A stretch of DNA of 64,000 nucleotides from Nesterenkonia aurantiaca (GCF_004364585.1 NZ_SOAN01000006.1:62001-126000), one strand, 5' to 3'. Positions 1-9,381 are shown, counted from the first letter of the stretch. Made by a program: numbers and translations. The notes: a model not told the origin generated them from the sequence alone.

Positions 1-254
1 GACCAGGCCTGATCGGAGAGGATCCCATCGGCCTCGAAGACCACGCTCTCATTGACCGCCATCTCGGCGAGCTTCGAGCCCGGCGCGGTGCGCAGCACGA
101 TCGAGCGGTCCTGGACCGCGCAGTTGACCGGGAAGATATCGGCCCGCCCGCCCACCACGGTCACCAGGCGGCCATGCGCAACGCGTTCCAACAGACTCCA
201 GCACTGGTCCTCGCTCAGTACCAGGACCGGTTCGCCCTCAGGGTGTTCAAACAT
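1..254 (-). CDS. Pyridoxamine 5'-phosphate oxidase-like (split-barrel flavin-binding) protein, C-terminus outside the window
   Basis: Reading the minus strand from an ATG at 254 gives 84 uninterrupted residues to the window edge. They begin MFEHPEGEPVLVLSED and contain RLVTVVGGRADIFPVN and SIVLRTAPGSKL. This is the usual N-terminal half of actinobacterial pyridoxamine 5'-phosphate oxidase-like proteins, with the strand pattern of an FMN- or F420-binding split barrel. These proteins are cytoplasmic and their substrates are mostly unknown. The gene is cut at the window start, so the C-terminal residues cannot be judged. Family assignment is by remembered sequence pattern only. Confidence 0.72.
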   Translation of the reverse strand, partial: MFEHPEGEPVLVLSEDQCWSLLERVAHGRLVTVVGGRADIFPVNCAVQDRSIVLRTAPGSKLAEMAVNESVVFEADGILSDQAW

Positions 255-381
255 CGTCGCCGCCTTCCAGCCGGTGATGCACCTCACTGTGCACCACCGA
301 GTCTAGACCGTGTCCACAGCGCGCAGCAGAGTCGGCCGGGACCGGATCAGGCCATGGATCCAGCGCTGAGGAGCCCATTGA

Positions 382-1518
382 TCAGACCACGGTGACCCCG
401 AGGAGCGAACCCAGGAGATACGTCACTGCGGCTGCCCCGAGGCCGATGCCCAGCTGGCGCAGCCCGCGCTTGACCGGTGAGGCCCCGGAGAGCAGCCCCA
501 CGATGGCGCCGGTGCCCAGCAGCGCGACCCCGACCAGCGCACTGGCGATGATGATCGCGGAGGCCCCTTCGGCTCCCAGGAGATACGGCAGCACCGGAAT
601 GGTCGCCCCGACCGCGAAGAAGACGAAGCTGGACCCTGCGGCGTGCCAGGCCGAACCGACGGCGGCGTGGGCATCGGCGGGCTCCCCCGGATCGTGGGAG
701 AGCTCGGGCTTGCAGTCACAGGCGAAGACGTCGAGCCGCTCGAGCGCACGGTGCTCGGCGTCGGCCTCGCTCATGCCGCGGGCCCGATAGACCAGGATCA
801 GCTCGTTGTGGTCGAAATCGAGGTCCGGAGCGGCGCGCAGGGTGACCTGAGTGGGTCGGGTGGCGTCGAGCAGCTCGCGCTGGCTGCGCACCGAGACGTA
901 CTCACCGGCGGCCATCGAGAGCGCCCCGGCCAGCAGCCCCGCGATACCGGTGAGCAGGATGACGCCGGTCCCGACGCCGGTCCCGCCCATGCCCACGATC
1001 AGGGCCAGGTTCGAGACCAGGCCGTCGTTGGCGCCGAAGACCGCCGCGCGGAACCCCCCGGAGAGCTTCTCCCGGCCGCGGGTGGCCAGGGCCCGGACGA
1101 CCTCCTCATGAATGGCCTCATCGGCGGCCATCCGGGCGGTCGCGTCGTCGTCGTCGTCATAGGGTGAGCCGCCCTCGGCGCGCTGGGCCAGCGCCAGGAT
1201 GAACACCGACCCGAAGATCCGCGCCATCCAGCCCAGCAGCACCCGGTGGGCCGAGGGGGCGGGCAGCCGTTCGGCGTCGGGTCCCAAGAGCTCCCGCCAA
1301 TGCAGCTCATGGCGCTTCTCCGCAGCGGCCAGGCCAAGCAGGATCTGGCGCTCCTCACCGCGCTTGCGCTCCGCGAGAGCGGTATAGAGCCGCCCCTCGG
1401 CCTGCTCATCGGCGAGGTATCTACGCCACCGGCGGATCTGCCGCGGGGTCGGGGCGGGGTTCTGCGTGTGTGACGCACTCGGGTCAGCCGAGTGGTCTGC
1501 GGGATCGGGGGAGCTCAT
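382..1518 (-). CDS. Rubrerythrin-like domain fused to VIT1/CCC1-type membrane metal transporter
   Basis: A 378-residue protein. Residues about 25-145 form a ferritin-like helical region with spaced acidic and His residues (ADEQAEGRLYTALAERK, EKRHELHW, ADEAIHEEVV). Residues about 155-378 are the VIT1/CCC1 domain, starting SGGFRAAVFGANDGLVSNLALIVG, followed by GALSMAAGEYVSVRSQ and several membrane segments. VIT/CCC1 proteins move Fe2+ or Mn2+ out of the cytoplasm, and fusions to an erythrin domain are known as MbfA-type iron exporters. An Asp run (YDDDDDA) lies between the domains. The start is preceded by AAGACT and seven bases, suggesting a leaderless transcript. Metal specificity cannot be read from the sequence. 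Confidence 0.88.
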   Translation of the reverse strand: MSSPDPADHSADPSASHTQNPAPTPRQIRRWRRYLADEQAEGRLYTALAERKRGEERQILLGLAAAEKRHELHWRELLGPDAERLPAPSAHRVLLGWMARIFGSVFILALAQRAEGGSPYDDDDDATARMAADEAIHEEVVRALATRGREKLSGGFRAAVFGANDGLVSNLALIVGMGGTGVGTGVILLTGIAGLLAGALSMAAGEYVSVRSQRELLDATRPTQVTLRAAPDLDFDHNELILVYRARGMSEADAEHRALERLDVFACDCKPELSHDPGEPADAHAAVGSAWHAAGSSFVFFAVGATIPVLPYLLGAEGASAIIIASALVGVALLGTGAIVGLLSGASPVKRGLRQLGIGLGAAAVTYLLGSLLGVTVV

Positions 1519-1577
1519 TGAGCTCAGTCTTCCCGATCTTCGGTCGCCGCGGACCTCGCGACCGCCTGTGACGAAGT

Positions 1578-2474
1578 TCAGGAATGGCTAAACCGACGAC
1601 GCCGCGCGCTGGCCTCACCGATCAGTCGACGGGCGAGGGCGGAGTCCACTCCGGGGCCCAGCCCCAGATAGTCCGGTGCCAGATGGTCGGGGGTGCGCCC
1701 GGCGGGCTCAGCATCACGGCCGAAGGCCAGATAGGTGCCGCCGGCGCGGCGGAGGATGAGCATCCCGGCTGCGATGTCCCAGGGCTTGGTGTCCACGCCG
1801 AGCACCACATCGTTCCATCCGGCGGCCGCATGGCAGAGCTCCAGCGCCCCGGAGACCACCCGGCGCACCGTGGAGAAACCCGTGACCATCTCGCCGAAGG
1901 CCTCCAGCGCAGGGGCTCCCTCTCGGGCCAGGACCTCCGCGGAGGGGTAGCTGGTCATCAGGTTCAGCTGGGCGCCGGAACGTGTGGCGCTGCCGCTGGT
2001 GGACCCCAGCCGGGTCTCGTGGCGCTGGGCCGAGCTGAGATAGGCGCCGTCGTCGTCGGCGGAGAAGCTGAGCTGGTTGACCGGGTCGTGGACCACCCCG
2101 GCGATGACCTCCCCGGCGAACACCGCGGCGATGGAGATCGAGAACATCGCGAAGCCGTGCGCGAAGTTGCTGGTCCCGTCGATGGGGTCGACGATCCATT
2201 CCAGCGCGCCGCGCCCGCGGGCACCGGATTCCTCGCCGGTGATCCAAGAGTCCGGGACCGCTGCGGTCAGCGCGGCGGCCAGGGCATCTTCGGTGGCCCC
2301 GTCATGGACCGTGACCAGATCATGGGTGCTGGTCTTGGTGGTGACCGCCATCCCCGGCTGCCGGGGGTCGGCGCGGAAGGCCTGCACCAGGGGCGCCCCG
2401 GCCGCCTGTGCGGCCTGAAGGGCGATCCCGCGGAGCTGGCGCGGGTCAGGGTGGGAGGCGATGGTGTGCGGCAC
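1578..2474 (-). CDS. Inositol monophosphatase family protein
   Basis: A 298-residue protein with the Mg2+-dependent sugar phosphatase signatures: GEESGARG (metal-binding Glu), WIVDPIDGTSNFAHG (the DPIDGT metal and phosphate site) and, near the C-terminus, KPWDIAAGMLILRRAGG (metal Asp). Length fits the family. It probably dephosphorylates inositol phosphate, or histidinol phosphate as actinobacterial HisN does; the sequence does not separate these. The start is GTG at 2474. TAGGGT lies six bases upstream (2481-2486 on the + strand), so the transcript is probably leaderless. Confidence 0.88.
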   Translation of the reverse strand: MPHTIASHPDPRQLRGIALQAAQAAGAPLVQAFRADPRQPGMAVTTKTSTHDLVTVHDGATEDALAAALTAAVPDSWITGEESGARGRGALEWIVDPIDGTSNFAHGFAMFSISIAAVFAGEVIAGVVHDPVNQLSFSADDDGAYLSSAQRHETRLGSTSGSATRSGAQLNLMTSYPSAEVLAREGAPALEAFGEMVTGFSTVRRVVSGALELCHAAAGWNDVVLGVDTKPWDIAAGMLILRRAGGTYLAFGRDAEPAGRTPDHLAPDYLGLGPGVDSALARRLIGEASARRRRFSHS

Positions 2475-2540
2475 GGGTTCACCCTACCCACCCGTGGGCT
2501 GCGGCAGTGGCCCAGCACACCAGCCGGTATGATCGAGCCG

Positions 2541-3686
2541 ATGACGAACTCAGAGCCCACTGAGGTTATTCAGGACAATGCCGCCGTGCGGTCCCACTAT
2601 CGCGATCGCACCCGGAACCGGGTGATGAAGGCCGAGGACGGCTGGCACCAGTTCCGTCTCGGCCTGGCACGCAGGCGTGGACTCAACGTCACGATGCTCG
2701 CGATGACCGGCTACGGCTGCCGACGCTGGGTCCGCGTGTTCTCCCGGGTGGTGATGGCCCCGGACTCCGATTTCGAGAACGGACTCCGTGTGGCCAAGGT
2801 CATCGCCGATGGGGTCCGTGGCTGGCGCAACTTCGTCTCGGCCCCGGTGCCCTTCGCGGAGATCACGGTGGAGATCGCCGGTCGTGAGTTCGAGGTGGTC
2901 GCTGACCGCGGCGGGATCGTGGACGCGGTGATCGAAGTGGACCTGGAGCCCGGCTGGCAGCAGGTCACGCTGCACGCCCCGGGCAGCGAGTCCACCACCG
3001 CCGAGGTGCACATCATTGATGACTCCACCGTGACCGGGGTGGTCTGCGACATCGATGACACCGTGGTGGTCACCACGCTGCCCCGACCGCTGCTCGCGGC
3101 GTGGAACTCCTTCGTGCTCGATGAGCACGCCCGCACCCCGACCCCCGGCATGGCGGTGATGATGGAGCGGCTGATGGGCAGCTTCCCCGGCTCCCCGGTC
3201 ATCTACATCTCCACCGGCGCCTGGAACGTGGCGCAGACGCTGACCCGGTTCCTGACCCGGAATCTCTACCCGCGGGGGCCGCTGCTGCTCACCGACTGGG
3301 GCCCGACGGCGGACCGCTGGTTCCGCTCCGGGCAGCAGCATAAGGCGGAGCAGCTGGAACGGCTGGCCCAGGACTTCCCCGAGATGTCCTGGGTGCTGAT
3401 CGGTGACGACGGTCAGCACGATCCCAGCATCTACGCCGACTTCGTCCGCCGCCACCCGGAACATGTCACTGCGGTGATCATCCGTGAACTGACCTACTCC
3501 GAGGCGATGCTGGCCGGTGGCCGCGCCGAGGACCCGGTGGGCAACGATCTGCTCAACTACGGCGACCCGACCGAACCGGCCGACGCGGTCCAGCTCGCCG
3601 GTGATCGGCGGATCCCCTGGATCTATGGTCCCGACGGCAAGGACATCGCGGCGAAGCTCTCCCAGCACGGTCTGCTCCGCAGCTGA
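2541..3686 (+). CDS. App1-type phosphatidate phosphatase domain protein (DUF2183)
   Basis: A 381-residue protein. The C-terminal half carries the haloacid-dehalogenase-like motif DIDDT at about residues 170-174, then YISTGAWNV and LIGDDGQHDP, which define the App1/DUF2183 family. The yeast member is a Mg2+-dependent phosphatidate phosphatase; bacterial members act on unknown phospholipid-like substrates. The N-terminal 160 residues hold a beta-rich region also usual in the family. No signal peptide or membrane segment is seen. The start at 2541 is preferred over the in-frame ATG at 2529 because TATGAT at 2528-2533 places a transcription start at or next to 2541. A near-repeat of GGTTCCACAG follows the stop. 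Confidence 0.87.
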   Translation: MTNSEPTEVIQDNAAVRSHYRDRTRNRVMKAEDGWHQFRLGLARRRGLNVTMLAMTGYGCRRWVRVFSRVVMAPDSDFENGLRVAKVIADGVRGWRNFVSAPVPFAEITVEIAGREFEVVADRGGIVDAVIEVDLEPGWQQVTLHAPGSESTTAEVHIIDDSTVTGVVCDIDDTVVVTTLPRPLLAAWNSFVLDEHARTPTPGMAVMMERLMGSFPGSPVIYISTGAWNVAQTLTRFLTRNLYPRGPLLLTDWGPTADRWFRSGQQHKAEQLERLAQDFPEMSWVLIGDDGQHDPSIYADFVRRHPEHVTAVIIRELTYSEAMLAGGRAEDPVGNDLLNYGDPTEPADAVQLAGDRRIPWIYGPDGKDIAAKLSQHGLLRS

Positions 3687-3771
3687 GGCGGTTCCACAGT
3701 TGAGACGGTTCCACAGGTGAGCCTGCTCGGCCGCCTCGCAGATTCAACTGCAGAGCCTCAGCTGCAGGGCC

Positions 3772-5031
3772 TCAGCTGGTCGAGCTGGCTTCGGCAGCGG
3801 CCCCGGCCGAGGACGCGAAGCGTCGCGGCCGGGGGTGCATCGTGCGGACCCGCCGGTTGACCTCCACGGCGCGGGCATAATGCCCGATCAGCTCGTTGGA
3901 CAGCGCCTCCCAGGTGCGGTCCTGCACGCTCTCGTGTGCGCGCCGCCCGAAGTCCCGGCGAGCCGCATCGTCGCCGATCAGGTGTTCCACCGCCGAGCGC
4001 AGACCGGTCAGGTCACCAGGCCGGTAGAGCCAGCCGGTGCGTCCGACGTCGACCAGGTCCAGCGGACCGCCCCGACCTACCGCGACCACCGGCACCCCGG
4101 CGGCCATGGCCTCCTGGATGGTCTGGCAGAAGGTCTCGGCCTCCCCGGGGTGGACGAAGACATCCAGGCTCGCCACATGGGCGCCCAGCTCCTCGCCGGA
4201 CTGGAAGCCGGCGAAATGCGCGCGAGGCAGCGCCCGGCGCAGCGCGTCCTCCTGCGGCCCCGAGCCGATGATCACCAGGCGGGTGCCCGGCAGCGCATCG
4301 AGCACCGCCAGATCCTGCACCTGCTTCTCCGAGGCCAGCCGCCCGACGAATCCGATCAGCTTCTCGTCGGGGGCTGAACCGCTCCCGCCGGGCGCGGCCG
4401 CCCAGCCGCTGATCTGGGCCCGCAGCGCCTGACTGCGCCGTTCCGGGGAGAATCGTCGGGTGTCCACGCCCCGGCGCCAGGTCTTCAGCCGCTTGATGCC
4501 GCGCCGGGTGAGCTGCTCGCGGCAGAAGGAGGACGGCACCAGGGTCAGCGTGGACGCCGAATGCATCCGATCCACGTGCTGCCAGAGCAGCTCCGCCGCC
4601 CAGGGAAGCCCATAGCGCGCCGCGTAGGTCGGGACCTCGGTCTGATAGATCGACACGGTGGGCACCCCCAGCGCGCCCGCCGCCTGGATCGCTCGCCAGC
4701 CCAGCACGAAGGGCGAGGCCACATGGACCACATCGGGACGGATCTGTTCGAGCAGATGGCGGATCCGGGTCACGAAGCCCGCCGCGACCCGAACCTTCGG
4801 GTAGTCCGGCAGCGGCAGCGAGGGCACCCGGATCACCGGGAAGCCTTCACAGAGCTCCCTGACCGGGCTGCCGGGCTCGGTGCGAGCCACTGCGTCGAAC
4901 ATGGTGTCGGAGGGGGCGATGACGGTGACGTCATCGCCGCGGCGACGTAGGTGGGCGAGTACATGAAGCACGGAGTTCGTCACGCCGTTCATGTGGGGCA
5001 GGAATGATTCAGTCACCACGACAACTCTCAC
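3772..5031 (-). CDS. Glycosyltransferase family 4, GDP-mannose-dependent alpha-mannosyltransferase-like (MgtA type)
   Basis: A 419-residue GT-B fold enzyme. The N-terminus VTESFLPHMNGVTNSVLHVL matches the actinobacterial MgtA/PimB-like group. The C-terminal half has GFVGRLASEKQV and the nucleotide-sugar motif FVHPGEAETFCQTIQEAMAAG with the E-x7-E pattern. MgtA in corynebacteria and mycobacteria adds mannose to a glycolipid acceptor on the way to lipomannan-like glycans; by analogy this enzyme should work at the inner membrane face. The acceptor is unknown here. The GTG start at 5031 has TAGCCT six bases upstream (5038-5043), so the transcript looks leaderless. A low-complexity Ala/Ser tail closes the protein. 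Confidence 0.82.
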   Translation of the reverse strand: MRVVVVTESFLPHMNGVTNSVLHVLAHLRRRGDDVTVIAPSDTMFDAVARTEPGSPVRELCEGFPVIRVPSLPLPDYPKVRVAAGFVTRIRHLLEQIRPDVVHVASPFVLGWRAIQAAGALGVPTVSIYQTEVPTYAARYGLPWAAELLWQHVDRMHSASTLTLVPSSFCREQLTRRGIKRLKTWRRGVDTRRFSPERRSQALRAQISGWAAAPGGSGSAPDEKLIGFVGRLASEKQVQDLAVLDALPGTRLVIIGSGPQEDALRRALPRAHFAGFQSGEELGAHVASLDVFVHPGEAETFCQTIQEAMAAGVPVVAVGRGGPLDLVDVGRTGWLYRPGDLTGLRSAVEHLIGDDAARRDFGRRAHESVQDRTWEALSNELIGHYARAVEVNRRVRTMHPRPRRFASSAGAAAEASSTS

Positions 5032-5133
5032 GCCCTCAGGCTAGGCAGGCCGGGCCAGCGTGGGTCGTCGTCCTCGTGACCGCACCGTGAACGCTGCTCA
5101 AACGTTTTCCTGCCCAGCGGATAAGGTGACCAG

Positions 5134-5886
5134 GTGGAAGTCCTGATACCGCTCGCCGTCGTCGGCCTGGTCCTGCTCGCCGCCGTCATCCAGCGTCTGG
5201 TGGGGCTCGGCTTCGGGATGGTCATGGCCCCCTTCCTCGTCGTGCTCATCGGAGCCCACGAGGGCGTGATGCTGGTGAACTTCCTGAGCATCTTCGCGCC
5301 GATGCTGGTGCTGCCGCGGATCTGGAGCGACATCGAATGGCGCAAGGTGCTCTGGCTGGGCCTGCCCGCGCTCGCGGTGATGCCCGCCGCCGCCTGGATC
5401 TCGGTGAACTCCTCGGCCGGTCCGCTCTACGTGGTGGTCGCGGCCCTGGTGATCATCGGTCTGATCACCTCGATGCTGCTGAGCCGGATCACCTTCGAGG
5501 CCGACGGCGCCGCCACCAGGGTGATCGCGGGGATCGGATCCGGAGCCGGCACCGTCATCGCCGGGGTCGGCGGCCCCGCGGTGACGATCTACGCGGTCCT
5601 CTCGCGCTGGCCGATCATGTCGATGATCGCCACGCTGCAGCCGATCTGGATCATGCTCTCGCTGGGCTCCTTCGGGATCAAGTGGTCCTTCGACGACGGC
5701 GCGCTGCCCGGTCTGCCCTGGTGGGCCTGGGCCGGATCGGTGGTGGCGATCGTGCTGGGGATCGTGATCGGGGAGTGGCTGCAGCGCCGCATCGACGAGG
5801 CGCTGGTCCGTCGGCTTGTGCTGATCCTGGCGTTCATCGGCTCGATCATGGCACTGATCACAGGTCTGCGACTGATGATCGGCTGA
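5134..5886 (+). CDS. TauE/SafE family sulfite exporter-like membrane permease
   Basis: A 250-residue, strongly hydrophobic protein with about eight membrane segments. It has the two-repeat layout of the TauE/SafE (DUF81) family: an N-terminal GLGFGMVMAPFLVVL and a second-half GIGSGAGTVIAGVGGPAVTIYA. The family exports sulfite, sulfoacetate or related organosulfur anions, but most members are uncharacterised. The start is GTG at 5134 with AAGG a few bases upstream. It runs divergently from the glycosyltransferase gene and is followed by the DUF6350 gene on the same strand with a 49-base gap. Confidence 0.85.
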   Translation: MEVLIPLAVVGLVLLAAVIQRLVGLGFGMVMAPFLVVLIGAHEGVMLVNFLSIFAPMLVLPRIWSDIEWRKVLWLGLPALAVMPAAAWISVNSSAGPLYVVVAALVIIGLITSMLLSRITFEADGAATRVIAGIGSGAGTVIAGVGGPAVTIYAVLSRWPIMSMIATLQPIWIMLSLGSFGIKWSFDDGALPGLPWWAWAGSVVAIVLGIVIGEWLQRRIDEALVRRLVLILAFIGSIMALITGLRLMIG

Positions 5887-5935
5887 GGCCTGTTGCTCCA
5901 GCCGAAGACCAGGACCTGCTGGCACGATAGGACCG

Positions 5936-7294
5936 ATGGCCACCACCGACACCGAATCCAGCACCGCCGCGAATCCCGCTGCGAAGTCCCCGTTGCGCGC
6001 CCGGCGCCGATTCAGCCTGCCCACCCCTCCGCTGTGGCTCATCGGGCTGGTCGAAGCTGCGCAGATCCTACTGATCACGGTCCTGCTGGTGGGCCTGCCG
6101 GTGCTGGTGATGAGCCTCGCGGGCGGATTCTCCGGTTTCAACCTGGACTTCGTGGTCTCCCTGGCGGCGCAGCTCTGGCTGGTGCTGCACGGGACACCGG
6201 TCGAGCTGGTGGTCACCCTCGACCCCGGCGCCCTGGGCGGGGCCCTCGACGTCCCGGGCGGAGGCTGGTTCCACCTGGTGCCGCTGGGCTTGACCCTGAT
6301 CCCGCTCTGGCTGGGATGGCGGGCCGGCGGACGGATCGCCCGCGGCTCCTACTCCGATCAGCTCTGGCAGGGTCTGCTTCCGCTGGTCCTGGGCTATGCG
6401 GCCGGGGCGGCCGGCATCGCCTGGGTGGCGCAGGCGGAGGCCTTCCAGGTGATGCCCTGGCTGGCAGCGCTCTGCGCGGCAGTGCTGATGAGTCTGGCGG
6501 CGCTCGCCGGATGCTACGCCGAGGCGCGCAGCGCCGCACGGATGATCGGCACAGACCTCGAGGCCCGGATCGACGAGCTCTCGCAGCGGCTGCGCTGGGC
6601 CGGCTCCTACGCCTGGGCTGTGACCCGGGCTGGACTGGTCGGCTTCGTCGCCGCCTGCGGGCTGGCGGCGCTGCTGCTGGCCGGGCAGCTGGGCGTGCAG
6701 TGGATGCAGATCGCCAATGTCTATGAACAGCTGAACCCGGGGATCGTCGGGGTGCTGGGGCTGACCATTCTGCACCTGGGCCTGGCGCCGAACCTGATCC
6801 TGTGGGCCCTGGCCTACTCCACCGGGTCCGGCTTCGCGCTCGGCTCTGGCTCGGTGGTCTCCCCGCTGGGCACCGATCTGGGCGCGGTGCCAGCAGTGCC
6901 GGTGCTGGCCGCGCTGCCGGTGGAGGCCCACGCCTACGGGATCTTCGTGCTGGGTCTGCCGGTGCTCGCGGGTGTGGTCGCCGGCTGGTGGCTGCTGCGC
7001 GAGGGGGAGAACCACCTGGACGACTGGTTCACGCTGCGGATCTCCTGGCGCCCGCTGGCCGGGGTCCTCTCCACCCTCGCGCTCGGGATCCTCACTGGGC
7101 TGGTCACCGCGCTGCTCGCCGTGGGGCCGCTGTGGCTCTCACACATCTCCCTGGGAGTGGGACGAATGACCGATATCGGCCCCAATGCGCTGCTCAGCGC
7201 CGGGATGCTCGGAGTCTGGGTCGCGCTCGGGGTGATCCTGGGCTACAGCGTCTCGCTGCTGGGGCAGCGGCTCCGCCGCCGCTTCACCGGCTGA
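5936..7294 (+). CDS. DUF6350 family polytopic membrane protein
   Basis: A 452-residue membrane protein with roughly ten to twelve hydrophobic segments and a short charged N-terminus. It matches the actinobacterial DUF6350 type, often annotated PerM-like, which commonly lies close to purN, as here. Its function is not established. A conserved-looking stretch ILHLGLAPNLILWALAYSTG lies near the middle. CACGAT lies seven bases before the ATG, resembling the leaderless promoters seen across the window. Family assignment relies on topology plus gene context. Confidence 0.75.
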   Translation: MATTDTESSTAANPAAKSPLRARRRFSLPTPPLWLIGLVEAAQILLITVLLVGLPVLVMSLAGGFSGFNLDFVVSLAAQLWLVLHGTPVELVVTLDPGALGGALDVPGGGWFHLVPLGLTLIPLWLGWRAGGRIARGSYSDQLWQGLLPLVLGYAAGAAGIAWVAQAEAFQVMPWLAALCAAVLMSLAALAGCYAEARSAARMIGTDLEARIDELSQRLRWAGSYAWAVTRAGLVGFVAACGLAALLLAGQLGVQWMQIANVYEQLNPGIVGVLGLTILHLGLAPNLILWALAYSTGSGFALGSGSVVSPLGTDLGAVPAVPVLAALPVEAHAYGIFVLGLPVLAGVVAGWWLLREGENHLDDWFTLRISWRPLAGVLSTLALGILTGLVTALLAVGPLWLSHISLGVGRMTDIGPNALLSAGMLGVWVALGVILGYSVSLLGQRLRRRFTG

Positions 7295-7317
7295 GCGGGA
7301 CTCGCGTCGAGCGGATC

Positions 7318-7743
7318 TCAGCGTCCGAAGCCCGGGATCGAGCTCATCATTCCATCCTCGTACTCGAGCAGGCAGCGCTCCATCGAGCGTTCGGTCAGTG
7401 CGCTGGCCTGGCAGTCGTCGAACTCCGCCGTGGCCTGCCAGAAGATGGCCTGCGAGCCGGCGGTGAAGGTGAAGACTCCACAGCACAGCAGCGCCGCGAT
7501 CGCACTGATGTGCATCATCAGCGGCAGCCGCTTGCGGAAGCATTGGACGAGCAGGATGATCCCGCCGGCGAAGCCGACCAGGCCGGCGACCACGGCGAGC
7601 AGTCTCCACGGCAGCGGCAGCTGCAGACCCAGATAACTCAGCAGCAGCGCCAGCACGAGCCATCCGGTGAACCGGCCGTAGAAGCGGAACGTCGACTCAT
7701 CAAGGTCAGTGGCGCGGCTCCGGCCTGGTGATGGGGTGCTCAT
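7318..7743 (-). CDS. Small membrane protein of unknown function
   Basis: A 141-residue protein with three hydrophobic segments at about residues 26-43, 47-68 and 76-102. A short C-terminal region follows with two cysteines (DDCQASALTERSMERCLL) that could face outside and pair. I do not recognise the family. It lies convergent to the DUF6350 gene (23-base gap) and divergent from purN. Codon use is like its neighbours, which supports it as a real gene. Confidence 0.6.
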   Translation of the reverse strand: MSTPSPGRSRATDLDESTFRFYGRFTGWLVLALLLSYLGLQLPLPWRLLAVVAGLVGFAGGIILLVQCFRKRLPLMMHISAIAALLCCGVFTFTAGSQAIFWQATAEFDDCQASALTERSMERCLLEYEDGMMSSIPGFGR

Positions 7744-7817
7744 GGTCCACCACCCTATCCGGGTCCCCGCCCGGGGCGGGACTGCTGAGCCGCAGAACCC
7801 GCAGTAGGCTGGCGGTC

Positions 7818-8396
7818 ATGCGAATAGTGGTCCTGGTCTCCGGTTCGGGGACGAATCTCCAAGCTGTCATCGATGCGGTGCAGGGCGGTGAGCTGGACCT
7901 CGAGATCGCCGCCGTGGGCTCCGACGTCCCAGACTGCGGCGGGCTGGTCCGCGCCCAGGCCGCGCAGATCCCGACCTTCGCGGTGCCGCTGGTCAAGGGC
8001 GGAGACCGCTCCGCGTGGAACATCGACCTGGCCGAAGCCGTCCGGTCCCACACTCCAGATCTGGTGGTCTCCAGCGGTTTCATGCGGATCCTGGGTGGGG
8101 AGTTCCTCGACGGCGTGGGGGCCGCGATCATCAACACCCATCCGGCGCTGCTGCCCAGCTTCCCCGGCGCACACGCGGTGCGCGATGCCCTGGCCCACGG
8201 GGTCAGGATCACCGGCTGCACCGTGCATCAGGTCGACGCCGGCGTCGACACCGGGCCGATCCTGGCGCAGGAGGCCGTGCGGGTCCGGGAGGACGATGAC
8301 CAGGACTCGCTGCATGAACGGATCAAGGCCGAGGAGCGACGGCTGCTGGTGGACACGCTGCGAGCGATCGCCTCCGGCAGGATCACCGTGGGGTAG
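7818..8396 (+). CDS. purN: Phosphoribosylglycinamide formyltransferase
   Basis: A 192-residue protein with the full GAR transformylase pattern: an N-terminal VVLVSGSGTNLQAVID (phosphate-binding loop), INTHPALLPSFPG (catalytic Asn and His) and GCTVHQVDAGVDTGPILAQ (catalytic Asp). It transfers a formyl group from 10-formyltetrahydrofolate to GAR in purine synthesis. The ATG at 7818 has TAGGCT at 7805-7810, seven bases away, so the mRNA is probably leaderless. The usual partner purH does not follow. Instead the 3' end overlaps the convergent gene by 14 bases. Confidence 0.95.
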   Translation: MRIVVLVSGSGTNLQAVIDAVQGGELDLEIAAVGSDVPDCGGLVRAQAAQIPTFAVPLVKGGDRSAWNIDLAEAVRSHTPDLVVSSGFMRILGGEFLDGVGAAIINTHPALLPSFPGAHAVRDALAHGVRITGCTVHQVDAGVDTGPILAQEAVRVREDDDQDSLHERIKAEERRLLVDTLRAIASGRITVG

Positions 8397-9381
8397 ATCC
8401 GCCATAGGGGTTGTCCTGCGGGCTCTGCGGGGGCGGGCCCTGCTGAGGCGGAGCCTGCTGGTAGGGGTTGGCCTGATAGGGGCCCGACTGCTGCTGCGCC
8501 CAGCCCTGAGTACTCGGTGGCCCAGGCTGACCGGGCCCTCCATAGGGGCTTCCCGGTCGGGAGTGGTCCTTGAAGGCCTTGCGATCGCGCACATAGGTGT
8601 TGCTGGGGGGCAGCCAGAGTGCTACCAGCGCGGCGAGGCTCAGTCCGGTCACGATCAGGAACCCGCCGCCGAAGAGGATCAGGAACACGCTGCCGGCCAG
8701 GAAGATCGTCGCGAGGATCCGTCCGACGTTGCCGGTCATGGTGCCCACGAAGGCGAAGACCGTGTAGAGCGCAGCCAGGATGATCCCGCCCAGGATCGCC
8801 ATGACCCCGAACCCGAGCATCAGGTCCTCGACGCTGAGCTCTTCGGGGCCGGGCCCCTGCTGGGTCTGAGACTCTTCCACCACCTGGGACCAGAAGGGAT
8901 CCACGTCCTGGGGATCCATGGAGGTGAAGTCGAGGAAGCTCAGAACGCTCAGGGTGAGTGCCGCGGCGCCGGCCAAAAGCATCAGCACCATGGCCAGGAT
9001 CAGCGTCAGCGGTCGCTTCGGCTTCCTGGTGGGAGCGGCTGCCGGGCCGAGGTCGCTCTGGCGCCCGGGGCCGGGTTGGCCGTAGCCGGGCTGAGGCTGG
9101 CTCTGCGGCTGTCCATAGCCGTACGGTCCCGCGCCAGGCTGGCCGGAGCCCGATTGGCCGTAGCTCGGGGGCTGGCCATACCCGGCAGACTCGCCATACC
9201 CGGCAGACCGGCCGTAGCCCGAGGACGGAACCTGGCCCTGATGTGGCGCCTGGCCTGGGGGAGATCCCAGGTCGGGAGAAGACCCCGGGTCTGGCTGCGG
9301 GTTCGGGACCGAGCCCTCGGGTCGGCGCTGACCCCAACGGGGCTGCTCCGGCGGGCGACTCTCTTCGGGTGTGCTGCTCAT
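8383..9381 (-). CDS. Membrane protein with long Pro/Gly/Gln-rich cytoplasmic arms
   Basis: A 332-residue protein. Residues 1-125 are low-complexity and rich in Pro, Gly, Gln and Tyr, with imperfect GYGQP-like repeats. Residues about 130-275 contain four hydrophobic segments. The C-terminal 60 residues return to Gly/Pro/Gln-rich sequence. This layout is common among actinobacterial DUF-type membrane proteins tied to the cell envelope, but no specific family is recognised. The ATG at 9381 is preceded by GGAGG at good spacing, so unlike many neighbours it has a Shine-Dalgarno site. The N-terminal repeats make length variation between strains likely. Confidence 0.65.
   Translation of the reverse strand: MSSTPEESRPPEQPRWGQRRPEGSVPNPQPDPGSSPDLGSPPGQAPHQGQVPSSGYGRSAGYGESAGYGQPPSYGQSGSGQPGAGPYGYGQPQSQPQPGYGQPGPGRQSDLGPAAAPTRKPKRPLTLILAMVLMLLAGAAALTLSVLSFLDFTSMDPQDVDPFWSQVVEESQTQQGPGPEELSVEDLMLGFGVMAILGGIILAALYTVFAFVGTMTGNVGRILATIFLAGSVFLILFGGGFLIVTGLSLAALVALWLPPSNTYVRDRKAFKDHSRPGSPYGGPGQPGPPSTQGWAQQQSGPYQANPYQQAPPQQGPPPQSPQDNPYGGSTPR

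Noticed and set aside
1584-2540. Upstream in-frame extension of the App1-type phosphatase gene
   Set aside because: It runs antisense through the inositol monophosphatase gene and has no protein-like character; a -10 box supports the start at 2541.
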